A stretch of 42,566 bases of DNA from an uncultured Flavobacteriales bacterium (GCA_905480145.1 CAJQPA010000013.1:1-42566), one strand, 5' to 3'; numbered from the stretch's first letter, positions 18,151-26,708 are shown. Program-made: numbers and translations. Notes: generated by a model from the letters alone, not told the origin.

Positions 18151-18174
18151 TGTGATGGATCAATATCAATCACA
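18151..18174. promoter_or_regulatory. Inverted repeat TGTGAT-N12-ATCACA in the gldA-rsgA intergenic region
   Basis: TGTGAT (18151-18156) and ATCACA (18169-18174) form a perfect 6-bp inverted repeat with a 12-base spacer, in the 209-base gap between the divergent gldA and rsgA genes. It may be an operator, but its short arms could arise by chance. Nothing else that looks like a gene is present in this gap. Confidence 0.25.
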
Positions 18175-18250
18175 TTTCAATTTTATTGGTACTTAACTTT
18201 TTGTTATTGATCGGATGTTCTGGTTTAGTCAAACAAATCGACTAAATAAC

Positions 18251-18258
18251 TACCTTTG
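18251..18258 (+). promoter_or_regulatory. Bacteroidota -7 promoter element of rsgA (TACCTTTG)
   Basis: Exact TAnnTTTG match ending only 5 bases before the rsgA ATG at 18264, implying an almost or fully leaderless transcript. A weak TTTA near 18224 is the only -33 candidate. Confidence 0.45.
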
Positions 18259-18263
18259 CTAGA

Positions 18264-19214
18264 ATGTCAGAAAAAGGAGTTGTATTAAAGTCAACAGGTA
18301 AGTGGTACATCGTTGAGTTAGAGGATGGGTCAATTGTCAATTGTAGGCTTAGAGGAAAGATGCGCCTTGATGGCTTGAAAGCTACTAATCCAGTCTCTGT
18401 TGGTGATGTTGTAAATCTGAATGATATTGAAGATGAGGAAGGCAATCGTGTTATTGAATCGTATGATCCAAGACGCAATTACATTGTTAGAAAGTCCACC
18501 AACTTAAGCAAGCAGAAACAGCTTCTTGCGGCGAACATTGATCGTGCTTATTTGTTAATAACGATTCATTCGCCGGTAACCCATTTGGCGTTTATTGATC
18601 GTTTTTTGGTTTCGGCAGAATCGTTCAGAATTCCGACAACTTTGCTTTTCAATAAAATTGACAATTACTCGGAAGATGATTTGCTTTATGTAGATGCTTT
18701 AATAGATATGTATTCGAGAATTGGGTATCCAGGTCATAAGATATCGGCAACGAATAAAGATAATATTGAATTTTTAAAAGATGAAATTAAAGGCAATCAA
18801 GTAATGATTTCCGGTCATAGTGGAGTAGGAAAGAGTACCTTGGTGAATGCTTTGGACAACTCTTTAAATATTACGACAAATGAAATATCAGAGGCACATA
18901 GTCAAGGTAAGCATACTACAACTTTTGCTGAGATGCATAAGTTGAAGACAGGGGGATACATAATTGACACTCCTGGAATACGAGCTTTCGGAATTGTAGA
19001 CATGGATAAAGCCGTGATATCACATTATTTCCCGGAGATGAGAGCAATGATTGGAGAATGTAAATTCAATAACTGTCTTCATTTGAATGAACCAAAATGC
19101 GCGGTTAAAGCAGCTGTGGAGAATTTTGAAATAGATGAAAGTCGCTTTTTAACGTATACTCAATTAATGGAGGAGGACGAGAACGATATTCACAGAAAGA
19201 ACGATTTCGCATGA
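18264..19214 (+). CDS. rsgA: Small ribosomal subunit biogenesis GTPase RsgA
   Basis: 316 aa, cytoplasmic. It is a circularly permuted GTPase that assists late 30S maturation. The permuted motif order is visible: G4 NKID (130-133), then G1 GHSGVGKST (184-192), then G3 DTPG (235-238). An N-terminal OB-fold covers about residues 1-75. The C-terminal zinc knuckle is C266, C271, H273 and C279 (ECKFNNCLHLNEPKC). The ATG at 18264 lies just after the -7 element. Its last codons overlap dtd by 4 bases (ATGA), so translation is probably coupled. Confidence 0.97.
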   Translation: MSEKGVVLKSTGKWYIVELEDGSIVNCRLRGKMRLDGLKATNPVSVGDVVNLNDIEDEEGNRVIESYDPRRNYIVRKSTNLSKQKQLLAANIDRAYLLITIHSPVTHLAFIDRFLVSAESFRIPTTLLFNKIDNYSEDDLLYVDALIDMYSRIGYPGHKISATNKDNIEFLKDEIKGNQVMISGHSGVGKSTLVNALDNSLNITTNEISEAHSQGKHTTTFAEMHKLKTGGYIIDTPGIRAFGIVDMDKAVISHYFPEMRAMIGECKFNNCLHLNEPKCAVKAAVENFEIDESRFLTYTQLMEEDENDIHRKNDFA

Positions 19215-19663
19215 GAGTATTGATTCAACGCGTCAGTGAAGCATATGTTAAAATTGATGATGAAATAAACGGAGAGATTAACCAAGGAATGCTGATTTTA
19301 TTGGGAGTAGAAGATGCTGATGATGAATTAGACGCCGACTGGTTAATTCAAAAAGTTAACGGACTGCGAATATTTTCTGACAGTGATGGCAAGATGAATT
19401 TATCCTTGGCTGATGTTAAGGGAGAGTATTTAGTTATAAGTCAATTTACCTTACATGCCTCCACAAAAAAAGGAAATCGCCCAAGTTATATAAAGGCAGC
19501 TCGCCCTGAGAAAGCAATTCCATTATACGAATACTTTATTGGGAAATTAAAAACTGTTTCCAATTCAAAAGTGGCCACAGGAATTTTCGGAGCAGATATG
19601 AAAATAATGTTAATCAATGATGGACCTGTAACGATAAGTATAGATTCTAAAAATAGAGAATAA
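19211..19663 (+). CDS. dtd: D-aminoacyl-tRNA deacylase
   Basis: 150 aa, cytoplasmic homodimer. It hydrolyses D-aminoacyl-tRNAs (and Gly-tRNA-Ala), preventing D-amino acids from entering protein. The family motifs SQFTLHAS (77-84) and NDGPVTI (136-142, containing the cross-subunit Gly-cisPro dipeptide) are both intact. The start overlaps the rsgA stop by 4 bases, and its own stop overlaps the next start (TAATG), giving a tightly coupled three-gene operon. Confidence 0.97.
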   Translation: MRVLIQRVSEAYVKIDDEINGEINQGMLILLGVEDADDELDADWLIQKVNGLRIFSDSDGKMNLSLADVKGEYLVISQFTLHASTKKGNRPSYIKAARPEKAIPLYEYFIGKLKTVSNSKVATGIFGADMKIMLINDGPVTISIDSKNRE

Positions 19664-19989
19664 TGGAAGTAAGTGCGCTGCAAAAGAAAGTTGATGAATG
19701 GATTAAGGAGTTTGGAGTTCGTTATTTTGATGAAATGACCAATACTGCTATGTTGATGGAAGAAGTTGGTGAGGTTGCTCGCATAATGGCAAGACGTTAT
19801 GGCGAACAAAGTGAGAAGGAAAGTGACAAGAATAAAGATCTAGGAGAAGAATTAGCTGACGTTTTATTTGTCTTGGTTTGTTTAGCCAATCAAACAGGTG
19901 TTGATTTAGAAGATGCAATTCGAAATAACTTTGAAAAGAAAACAAAACGAGATAGCACAAGGCATCTAGAGAATAAAAAACTCTTGTGA
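19663..19989 (+). CDS. MazG-like nucleotide pyrophosphohydrolase
   Basis: 108 aa, cytoplasmic, all-alpha. The metal-binding motif is LMEEVGEVA (E33, E34, E37) followed by LGEELADVLF (E62, E63, D66), the single-domain MazG arrangement. It is expected to hydrolyse NTPs or dNTPs to monophosphates plus pyrophosphate. It is the last gene of the rsgA-dtd operon, its ATG sharing a base with the dtd stop. The linkage with dtd suggests general quality control of translation and nucleotide pools. Confidence 0.85.
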   Translation: MEVSALQKKVDEWIKEFGVRYFDEMTNTAMLMEEVGEVARIMARRYGEQSEKESDKNKDLGEELADVLFVLVCLANQTGVDLEDAIRNNFEKKTKRDSTRHLENKKLL

Positions 19990-20045
19990 AAATGACTATT
20001 CTGTCGAGCCTAAGCTTTTTATTACGATGAGAAATAACTATAATT

Positions 20046-20477
20046 TTATTCGCTTAATAATTTCTTGATGACAATTTTGTCAATAGGGAATGTTAGGTCA
20101 TTGGGATGTAGTTCATCTATTTTTTTCCAACGGAATTTCTCCCCGTTTTCAGTCAACGGGTAGGTATGGTTTTCAATTTTTATTTTATTAAAATCGATGG
20201 CGTTAATTCGATAGTAAAAGCTAATCAATTGATCTTTTTTATTAAAGGCTGATTGCTGAAAAAAATCAGTTACATAAAACAGATCTCCAACTAAAGCATC
20301 AAGATCCAGTTCCTCTTTAATTTCTCTTTTCAAGCAATCTATAGGACCCTCGCCCCATTCTAAACCTCCACCCACAAGTTTAGTGAAAGCATGCCCATTG
20401 CGATATTCGTCTGAAAGAAGTAGTTCTTTATGGTCGTTAATAATAATTGCGTAGCAGCGAAGGTTAAATCTTTTCAT
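20046..20477 (-). CDS. Nudix hydrolase
   Basis: 143 aa, cytoplasmic. The Nudix box G-x5-E-x7-R-E-U-x-E-E is present as GGLEWGE, GPIDCLK and REIKEELDL (about residues 37-59), with D in place of the usual final G. RCYAIIINDHKELLLSDEY is the typical opening strand. Substrate is not predictable; nucleoside diphosphate derivatives are usual. The start codon directly abuts the stop of rnhB with no intervening base, so the two are an operon on the minus strand. Confidence 0.9.
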   Translation of the reverse strand: MKRFNLRCYAIIINDHKELLLSDEYRNGHAFTKLVGGGLEWGEGPIDCLKREIKEELDLDALVGDLFYVTDFFQQSAFNKKDQLISFYYRINAIDFNKIKIENHTYPLTENGEKFRWKKIDELHPNDLTFPIDKIVIKKLLSE

Positions 20478-21086
20478 TTATTCAAATAAAGACATTTGAT
20501 TTTCAGGAAGAAGGCGAAATGTTTTTCGGTGGTATTTGCAATCACCATTATTCAAAATAGCAATTCGATGCTTTTTTGTAGGATAACCTTTGTTTTTCTC
20601 CCAATCGTAAACCGGGTATTCTTCAGCAATTTTCTCCATGAAATCATCACGATATGTTTTTGCCAAAACAGATGCTGCCGCTATAGAAAGATATTTTCCG
20701 TCCCCTTTGATAATACACTCATGAGGAATTTCTTTGTAAGAATGGAATCTATTTCCATCAATCAATAATAATTCAGGTATTAGTTTTAATTGGTCGATTG
20801 ATCGGTGCATAGCAAGAAAGCTGGCGTTCAAAATGTTTACCTGATCAATTTCTTTCTCGTCTACAAAAGATACTCCAAAAGCCAAAGCTTCTTTTTCTAT
20901 TATTGGGCGTAATGTTTTTCGCTGCGCTTCTGTTAGTTTTTTTGAATCATTAAGTAGTTCGTTCTTGAAATTAGAAGGTAATATAACTGCAGCAGCCACT
21001 ACTGGCCCTGCAAGACATCCACGTCCAGCTTCATCGCATCCAGCTTCTATAATTCCTTTTTTGAAAAACGGCAGTAATTTACTCAT
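20478..21086 (-). CDS. rnhB: Ribonuclease HII
   Basis: 202 aa, cytoplasmic. It cleaves RNA in RNA-DNA hybrids and starts ribonucleotide excision repair. The [19 protein letters not shown] segment carries the RNase HII DEAGRG motif with the first catalytic Asp-Glu pair. LLIDGN supplies the next aspartate, and [22 protein letters not shown] the later active-site residues. The start used is the ATG at 21086 ([11 protein letters not shown]), which fits the family; an upstream in-frame ATG at 21134 would add 16 non-conserved residues. Confidence 0.96.
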   Translation of the reverse strand: MSKLLPFFKKGIIEAGCDEAGRGCLAGPVVAAAVILPSNFKNELLNDSKKLTEAQRKTLRPIIEKEALAFGVSFVDEKEIDQVNILNASFLAMHRSIDQLKLIPELLLIDGNRFHSYKEIPHECIIKGDGKYLSIAAASVLAKTYRDDFMEKIAEEYPVYDWEKNKGYPTKKHRIAILNNGDCKYHRKTFRLLPENQMSLFE

Positions 21087-21176
21087 AGGAGTAAAGTTGG
21101 CAAAATAATTGTAAATTAGCCAACAAGCATACAACTTTCGAAAGTATTCTTACGTTATATAATTAAATAGAATAAT

Positions 21177-21551
21177 ATGAAAAAAGCATTTTTTACACTA
21201 ACAGCAATTGTTGCTTTAACATTTACTGGGATTTCTCAGGAAAGAACAAACACAGCTGTGACTAAAGGAAATACAGAATTATTGGAAAGTAAAACGTCTA
21301 ATTCTTACAGTTATATACTGCCAGATGAAATTTCCAAAGAGAAGGTTGAGAAAAGTGCAAGTTATTATACGAAGACGTTTACCGTTGCTTATAATGAGAA
21401 GACACGAGAGGCTATAATTGTTATGAATGAAGATCAAATGAAAGGAGAAATGATTATGGGAAGATTTCTAAGTAGTTGTGGTGTTCGTTTTTTGAAAGTA
21501 GATGATCAAGAAATTACACTTGATGAATTCATGAAAGTTTACTTGAAATAA
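21177..21551 (+). CDS. Small secreted protein of unknown function
   Basis: 124 aa with a clear signal peptide (MKKAFFTLTAIVALTFTGIS, cleavage near residue 20) and no lipobox, giving a mature protein of about 104 aa. The mature part is polar with one cysteine (SSCGVRF) and a C-terminal acidic/hydrophobic segment (QEITLDEFMKVYL). I do not recognise a family. It is monocistronic, ended by the bidirectional terminator at 21573-21607. Confidence 0.65.
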   Translation: MKKAFFTLTAIVALTFTGISQERTNTAVTKGNTELLESKTSNSYSYILPDEISKEKVEKSASYYTKTFTVAYNEKTREAIIVMNEDQMKGEMIMGRFLSSCGVRFLKVDDQEITLDEFMKVYLK

Positions 21552-21572
21552 AATTCCAAATAGATTTAAATA

Positions 21573-21607
21573 AAAAAGAGGTGATAACAATGTTATCACC
21601 TCTTTTT
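21573..21607. terminator. Bidirectional rho-independent terminator
   Basis: A perfect 17-base inverted repeat, 21573-21589 against 21591-21607, centred on one base; in practice a hairpin with a small loop. A-rich and T-rich flanks on both sides let it end transcription of the small secreted protein (plus) and of the fadE-like gene (minus). Confidence 0.9.
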
Positions 21608-21624
21608 GTTTTCCTCAGTTTTAC

Positions 21625-23415
21625 CTAGAAACAATATTCATTCTTGTCAATAACTTTTACTGCAATTAATTGTCTTGCTGTTTTAGGATTGAAGCTCTCT
21701 GTTTTTGTGAAACGCTTCAGTCCCATTAACATCATTCGTAATTCATCTCCTTCAACAAAAGAATTCAAGGCATCTTTTCCAGCTTTATTGATTTTATCAG
21801 CTGTATCATAGAAGTACGTTTTTACAATGGCAATTTCTTCTTGACAGTTTTCTTCTCCTTTTAACTCAATCATTTGCTGAACTCTCAATAAAGCTGATTC
21901 AGCTAGGTAAGTCCAGATAGAAATGTCAGAAATATTCATTAAAATTTCTTGTTCTTTAGATAAAGACTGCATTAATTTTTGAACGGCCGATCCAGCTATC
22001 ATTAAAATCGTTTTCTTAAATCCTGTCAAGTAAAGCTCTTCATTTCCTAAAATTGACGAAGGTTTATCTGCAAAGTCTGGAATACTCATTAACTCATTAG
22101 CAACAGCCATTGCTGGTCCCATTAAATCAAGTTCCCCTTTCATTGCCCTTCTGAGCACCATGTCAACCGTTAATAAGCGATTGATTTCATTTGTTCCTTC
22201 GAATATTCTGTTAATTCTTGAGTCTCTATAAGCTCTTTCAACAGGAGATTCAGCAGAATAACCCATACCCCCATAGATTTGAACAGCTTCATCTACGACA
22301 TAGTCTAATGCTTCAGAACCTGCGACTTTTAATATGGCACATTCTGGAGCAAATAATTCAATGCCTTTTAATGTTGCTTCTCCTTTATCCATTCCTTCAG
22401 AAATGTATCCAGCTATAGCATCATCAATATTTTGACCAGCTCTATAAGTTGCAGATTCTACAACAAATGTTTGAATGACAGATTCTGCAATTTTATAGCG
22501 AATCGCACCATATTTAGAAATAGATCGACCGAATTGTTCTCTTTCATTTGCATATTTTACTGAGTCAGTAATCGCAGCTTTAGCTCCACCCATTACAGCA
22601 GCACCAAGTTTAATTCGGCCAATATTTAAAATATTCAAAGCTATTTTAAATCCATTTTCTCTTGCTGAAAGCAGATTCTCCACCGGCACCTTTACGTTAT
22701 TGAAGAATACTTGACGAGTAGAAGAACCTTTGATTCCCATTTTTTTCTCTTCAGGATTTAAAGTGATTCCATCGTATGTTGCTTCAACTAAGAAGGCAGA
22801 AAGCTTTTTGTCATCATCAATCTTGGCGAAGACCGTGAAAAAATCAGCAAATCCTGCATTCGTTATCCACATTTTTTGGCCATTCAGGTTATAATGTTTC
22901 CCATCATCTGTCAACACAGCTTTGGTTTTACCTGAATTGGCATCTGATCCTGCTCCAGGTTCTGTCAAGCAATATGCTGCTTTCCATTCTCCAGTGGCTA
23001 ACCTTGGAATATACTTTTTCTTTTGTTCTTCATTGCCATAATATAACAATGGTAAGGTGCCAATTCCAGTATGTGCACTATAGGCTACTGAGAATGAAAA
23101 TCCATGTGCTAGTTTTTCTGTTGTCAAAAGAGATGTCTTAAAGTCAACACCCATCCCTCCCAATTCTTCTGGGACAGACATGCCTACAAGACCAAGAGCT
23201 CCGGCTTTTTCGATAAGAGAAGGCATTAATCCTTCCTCCATATTGTCTATTCTTTCTAAGTTGGGTAAAATTTCTGCATTGATGAAATCTTTACACATGT
23301 CAGCAATCATTAGCTGCTCTTCTGTCCAGTTTTCTGGAATAAATATTTCTGATGGAGCCGTATCTCGAATGATAAACTCGCCTCCCTTTATAGGTTTTTT
23401 GGTATTGTCTGACAT
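21625..23415 (-). CDS. fadE: Acyl-CoA dehydrogenase (FadE/VLCAD-like)
   Basis: 596 aa, cytoplasmic, FAD-dependent. It oxidises acyl-CoA to trans-2-enoyl-CoA, the first step of beta-oxidation. Signature 1 is AYCLTEPGAGSDANSGKT (147-164). The second conserved region is YGGMGYSAESPVERAYRDSR through IFEGTNEI (381-411), with the catalytic base at E406. A C-terminal extension of about 170 residues is typical of VLCAD/ACAD9-type enzymes and of Bacillus subtilis FadE (YusJ), which is about the same length. The ATG at 23415 (MSDNTKK) is preferred to 23457, which would place the start close to the -7 element. It lies 4.4 kb from, and opposite to, the MarR-fadN-fadA operon. Confidence 0.92.
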   Translation of the reverse strand: MSDNTKKPIKGGEFIIRDTAPSEIFIPENWTEEQLMIADMCKDFINAEILPNLERIDNMEEGLMPSLIEKAGALGLVGMSVPEELGGMGVDFKTSLLTTEKLAHGFSFSVAYSAHTGIGTLPLLYYGNEEQKKKYIPRLATGEWKAAYCLTEPGAGSDANSGKTKAVLTDDGKHYNLNGQKMWITNAGFADFFTVFAKIDDDKKLSAFLVEATYDGITLNPEEKKMGIKGSSTRQVFFNNVKVPVENLLSARENGFKIALNILNIGRIKLGAAVMGGAKAAITDSVKYANEREQFGRSISKYGAIRYKIAESVIQTFVVESATYRAGQNIDDAIAGYISEGMDKGEATLKGIELFAPECAILKVAGSEALDYVVDEAVQIYGGMGYSAESPVERAYRDSRINRIFEGTNEINRLLTVDMVLRRAMKGELDLMGPAMAVANELMSIPDFADKPSSILGNEELYLTGFKKTILMIAGSAVQKLMQSLSKEQEILMNISDISIWTYLAESALLRVQQMIELKGEENCQEEIAIVKTYFYDTADKINKAGKDALNSFVEGDELRMMLMGLKRFTKTESFNPKTARQLIAVKVIDKNEYCF

Positions 23416-23454
23416 TGTATGTTTTGAATTGAAATTTTTAACGTTCACAAGATA

Positions 23455-23462
23455 CAAAAATA
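23455..23462 (-). promoter_or_regulatory. Bacteroidota -7 promoter element of fadE (TATTTTTG)
   Basis: The minus strand reads TATTTTTG, an exact TAnnTTTG match 39 bases before the fadE ATG. There is no -33 TTG at the usual position; a 12-bp palindrome sits there instead, suggesting regulated use. Confidence 0.45.
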
Positions 23463-23471
23463 ATTATATGT

Positions 23472-23483
23472 TATGCATGCATA
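23472..23483. promoter_or_regulatory. 12-bp perfect palindrome TATGCATGCATA at the fadE promoter
   Basis: Self-complementary 12-mer placed 10-21 bases upstream of the fadE -7 element, where the spacer and -33 region would be. It also lies 48 bases before the start of the divergent glycosidase gene. Position suggests an operator, possibly for a fatty-acid regulator. No second copy was noticed at the fadN operon. Confidence 0.4.
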
Positions 23484-23531
23484 GAAGAAAATATTGTTAA
23501 TGTATCGAATAATTGATTAGTTTTAGTTCAT

Positions 23532-24575
23532 ATGAAGCATTTTGTATTAATTGTAATTTTGGGTCTTATATTCTTTTGTTGCTCTCAAACTAAAGAACCA
23601 AGTATAATAATTTCTAAACCTGTTCAATCTTTATCTAAAGAAAAAATAAATGGATTGTGTCTAGTTTCGCTTAAGGAAACAATGAATGAATCTAACATAG
23701 ACCCAATGATTTCAGTTGGTGCTAATTGGACAGCAGTGATTCCATTTGGTTTCATTAATTCATTGAGTGACCCTGATCTCAAATTCAACATTGATTGGCA
23801 ATGGGACGGCGAAAGAATTGATGGTGCAGAGAAGAACATTAAACTGCTTCATTCAAAAGGTTTGAACGTAATGTTAAAGCCTCAAGTATGGGTTGGTGAA
23901 GGTGATTTTACTGGATATATTGAAATGAAGTCTGAAAAAGATTGGCAGAAATTCGAATTGGCATATTCCAACTACATTCTTTCATTTGCTAAAATGGCAG
24001 AACGAAATAAGGTAAAAATGCTTTGTATTGGTACTGAAATGGGTCGTTTTGCCAGGCAAAGAGTTTCTTTTTGGAGAAGTTTGATAAAAGATTTAAGAGA
24101 AATTTATTCTGGCCAATTGACGTATGGCGAGAATTGGGATGGATCATTTAAAGTTGAATTTTGGAATGATTTAGATTTTATTGGTATTGATGCGTATTTT
24201 CCAATTTGTGCTTTGCAAAAGCCAACACTAGAGGAATTAGAAATGGGATGGCTAAATATTTTGCCGAAATTGAAGACTCTTTCTGAAAAGAATGAACGTA
24301 AAATTATTTTTGCGGAATATGGATATAGAAGTATAGTCGAATGTGCCAAAAAACCCTGGGACTATGGCATTGAAAGTGAAGTTAGTGAACAGCAACAAGA
24401 ATTAGCTTTACAGGCATTATACAATACAATTTGGAAGCAAGACTACTTTGCAGGTGGTTTTATATGGAAATGGTTTCCTGACCATAAAAAGGCAGGAGGT
24501 CCAAGTGACAAAATGTTTACTGTTCAAAACAAAAGAGCAGAAGCCTTAGTAAAAGCTACTTATTCTTCTCTATAA
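23532..24575 (+). CDS. Lipoprotein glycoside hydrolase, GH113-like TIM barrel
   Basis: 347 aa. A short signal ending in a lipobox (LIFFCCS, cysteine at 16 or 17) predicts a lipoprotein. Residues about 38-340 form a (beta/alpha)8-type glycosidase: VGANWTAVIPFGF, WQWDGERID and GLNVMLKPQVWVG near the N-terminus, MLCIGTEMG with the likely acid/base E169, DFIGIDAYFP, FAEYGYRS with the likely nucleophile E262, and the terminal GFIWKWFPD. This pattern matches GH113-type beta-mannanase-like proteins. Substrate is not certain, and no polysaccharide utilisation genes (SusC/SusD) are nearby. Its 3' end overlaps the convergent peptidase gene by 20 bases. Confidence 0.78.
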   Translation: MKHFVLIVILGLIFFCCSQTKEPSIIISKPVQSLSKEKINGLCLVSLKETMNESNIDPMISVGANWTAVIPFGFINSLSDPDLKFNIDWQWDGERIDGAEKNIKLLHSKGLNVMLKPQVWVGEGDFTGYIEMKSEKDWQKFELAYSNYILSFAKMAERNKVKMLCIGTEMGRFARQRVSFWRSLIKDLREIYSGQLTYGENWDGSFKVEFWNDLDFIGIDAYFPICALQKPTLEELEMGWLNILPKLKTLSEKNERKIIFAEYGYRSIVECAKKPWDYGIESEVSEQQQELALQALYNTIWKQDYFAGGFIWKWFPDHKKAGGPSDKMFTVQNKRAEALVKATYSSL

Positions 24576-26688
24576 CATAATCCAATATTTTACGCATCAG
24601 ATGAATTCTATCTTTTCCTCTAACATTGTGTTTATGCATTGGGTAAGGAAAGAAATCCATTTGGATTCCAAGATCAACAAATTTTTGGACCAAGGCGAAA
24701 TTATGTTGCATTACAACAACATCGTCAATTGTTCCGTGAATTAACAAAAGATCGCCTTTCAAATTTCCTGCATGGGTCATTAATGAAGCCTTTTCATATC
24801 CTTTTTCATTCTGATCTGGACGGTCCATATAACGTTCACCATACATTGCCTCATAATACTTCCAATCTGTAACAGGTCCGCCGGCAACACCAACTTGGTA
24901 TACACCTGCATTTCTTAGCATTAAAGAAGTTGTCATGAATCCACCATATGACCAACCATGAACCGCTAATCGATCTCCATCCACATATGGCAATGATTTT
25001 AAGTACTCCACACCGGAAATTTGATCTTCCATTTCAACTGTTCCACATTGCCTATGAATTTGTGATTCGAAGGCAAAGCCTCTATTCGCGGACCCTCTAT
25101 TGTCTACCGTGTATACTAAGTAACCTTGTTCTGCCATCCAATACATCCATAAACTTGCTCCATCTAACCATGTATTAGTAACTAGTTGGGCGTGAGGCCC
25201 TCCATATACGTATACCAAAACTGGATACTTCTTGCGAGAATCAAAATTACTTGGTTTAATTAACCTGGTGTGCAAAGTTGTGCCATCTTGCGCTGATATT
25301 GTTCCGATTTCTGCTGTTCCGATTTGATGATTTTCTAGCAAATTTGGGCTTACTAAAAGCGATTTCAACATTTTTCCAGAAGATGCTAAGATTAGATCAT
25401 TCCCAGGTACATCATGACTAGAAAAGCGATCATGGATATACTTACCATCAGTTGAGAATGAAACAGAATGTGTTCCACCAATCCGAGTAATCATTTTTGA
25501 CTTTCCTTTTAAGTCAACTGAAAACACCTTAGTATCTAATGGACTTTCTCCGGTTGTATTGTAATAAATTTGGTTGTTTTTATACGTGATAATGTCCTTG
25601 ATGACAAAAGAATGATCTGTCAGTTGGCGAATTAAATTTCCGTTGAAATCATAATAATATAGATTGTTAAAGCCACTTTTTTCCGAAATCCAGACAAAGT
25701 TATTTGATTCGTCATTTGGGAAGAATGCTGCATGCTCAGGTTCAACCCATTTGTCATTTTCTTCTTCCAATAATGTTCTTATAAATTCACCTGTAGTTGC
25801 GTCGAATACATTTAACCAATAATGGTTTTGGTCTCTATTTACTTCCGCAATGACCACGTATTTATTGTCAGGTGTCCATGAAAGATTTGTCAAGTAGTTT
25901 TCTTCACCTTCTCTAGCAGATATAAATACCGTATTTCGTGTTGAGAGATTGTAAACGCCAACCTTTGCCTTTTCAGAATCTTGCCCCGTCATTGGGTATT
26001 TGATAGACGTCAATTTTCCTGGTGTCACGCTATTATCTAATAACGGATAATCAGCTACTTTAGATTCATCTTTTTGATAATAGGCAATAGAACCTCCATT
26101 TGGAGACCAGAACAAACCATTGGTAATTCCGAATTCACTTCTAGCAATCGCTTGTCCTGATACTATATTTTTATCGGTATTATCAGTAACAACAATTTTC
26201 AAACCTTCACCAGTATGAACATAAACATTGTTTTGCTTAGTGTATGCAATGTTCTCTGTTTCATTATGGAATGTCGTGTTTTCCGGCTTGTCTAAAACGT
26301 GAATTAATTTACCTTTCTCATCTACAATATTATAGCTGTAGTATTTCTGACCATCATTAACCCAGAATTCATTCTCATTCTTCCATTCAAAGCCTGAAAA
26401 CCAATTGAGTTCAGATTCTAATTTTTCATTCAATTGCTGAATAGATAGAATTTCTTTTGCCTCTGTATTTCTAACGGAAGCCTTCATTAGTTTCTGGTAA
26501 CTCTCAAGGTATGTATAGCAGTCAGTATCTGGAACCCAGCTAAACATTGCAAGCGAAGTTGGATAGAATTTTCTGTATTGTTGTGAAACAGCTTCATCCA
26601 AAGTCAATTCAGTCTTCTGAGCAAAAGAAGATTGCGTAATTGTGCAAGTGAGGATTATTAAGCAAAGATTTAAGATTGATTTAATCAT
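24556..26688 (-). CDS. Secreted S9 family prolyl peptidase, dipeptidyl-peptidase IV type
   Basis: 710 aa. The signal peptide ends near SSFAQ (residue 24). An N-terminal beta-propeller (about 35-455) with WSPNGGSIAYYQ, WTPDNKYVVIAEV and similar blades precedes an alpha/beta-hydrolase domain (about 465-710). The catalytic serine is S580 in GWSYGGF, the aspartate D655 or D656 in HGTIDDV, and the histidine H687 in MHKHNVRG. Such periplasmic enzymes remove N-terminal dipeptides with proline or alanine. The double-glutamate motif that holds the substrate N-terminus in classical DPP-IV appears as a single Glu (SEFGITNGLFWSPNG, E185), so specificity may differ. It has a good promoter upstream and seems monocistronic. 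Confidence 0.88.
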   Translation of the reverse strand: MIKSILNLCLIILTCTITQSSFAQKTELTLDEAVSQQYRKFYPTSLAMFSWVPDTDCYTYLESYQKLMKASVRNTEAKEILSIQQLNEKLESELNWFSGFEWKNENEFWVNDGQKYYSYNIVDEKGKLIHVLDKPENTTFHNETENIAYTKQNNVYVHTGEGLKIVVTDNTDKNIVSGQAIARSEFGITNGLFWSPNGGSIAYYQKDESKVADYPLLDNSVTPGKLTSIKYPMTGQDSEKAKVGVYNLSTRNTVFISAREGEENYLTNLSWTPDNKYVVIAEVNRDQNHYWLNVFDATTGEFIRTLLEEENDKWVEPEHAAFFPNDESNNFVWISEKSGFNNLYYYDFNGNLIRQLTDHSFVIKDIITYKNNQIYYNTTGESPLDTKVFSVDLKGKSKMITRIGGTHSVSFSTDGKYIHDRFSSHDVPGNDLILASSGKMLKSLLVSPNLLENHQIGTAEIGTISAQDGTTLHTRLIKPSNFDSRKKYPVLVYVYGGPHAQLVTNTWLDGASLWMYWMAEQGYLVYTVDNRGSANRGFAFESQIHRQCGTVEMEDQISGVEYLKSLPYVDGDRLAVHGWSYGGFMTTSLMLRNAGVYQVGVAGGPVTDWKYYEAMYGERYMDRPDQNEKGYEKASLMTHAGNLKGDLLLIHGTIDDVVVMQHNFALVQKFVDLGIQMDFFPYPMHKHNVRGKDRIHLMRKILDYVIEKNK

Positions 26689-26708
26689 GGTTTTTGTTTT
26701 AATTCACC

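Noticed and set aside
18116-18167. Long hairpin from GATATTGAT and ATCAATATC in the gldA-rsgA gap
   Set aside because: The arms are 9 bp with a spacer over 30 bases, and flanking TCACA/TGTGA bases do not nest with them; no T-run follows, so neither terminator nor structured RNA is supported.
21087-21134. Longer rnhB start
   Set aside because: The upstream 16 residues are not typical of RNase HII, and the ATG at 21086 gives the family N-terminus.
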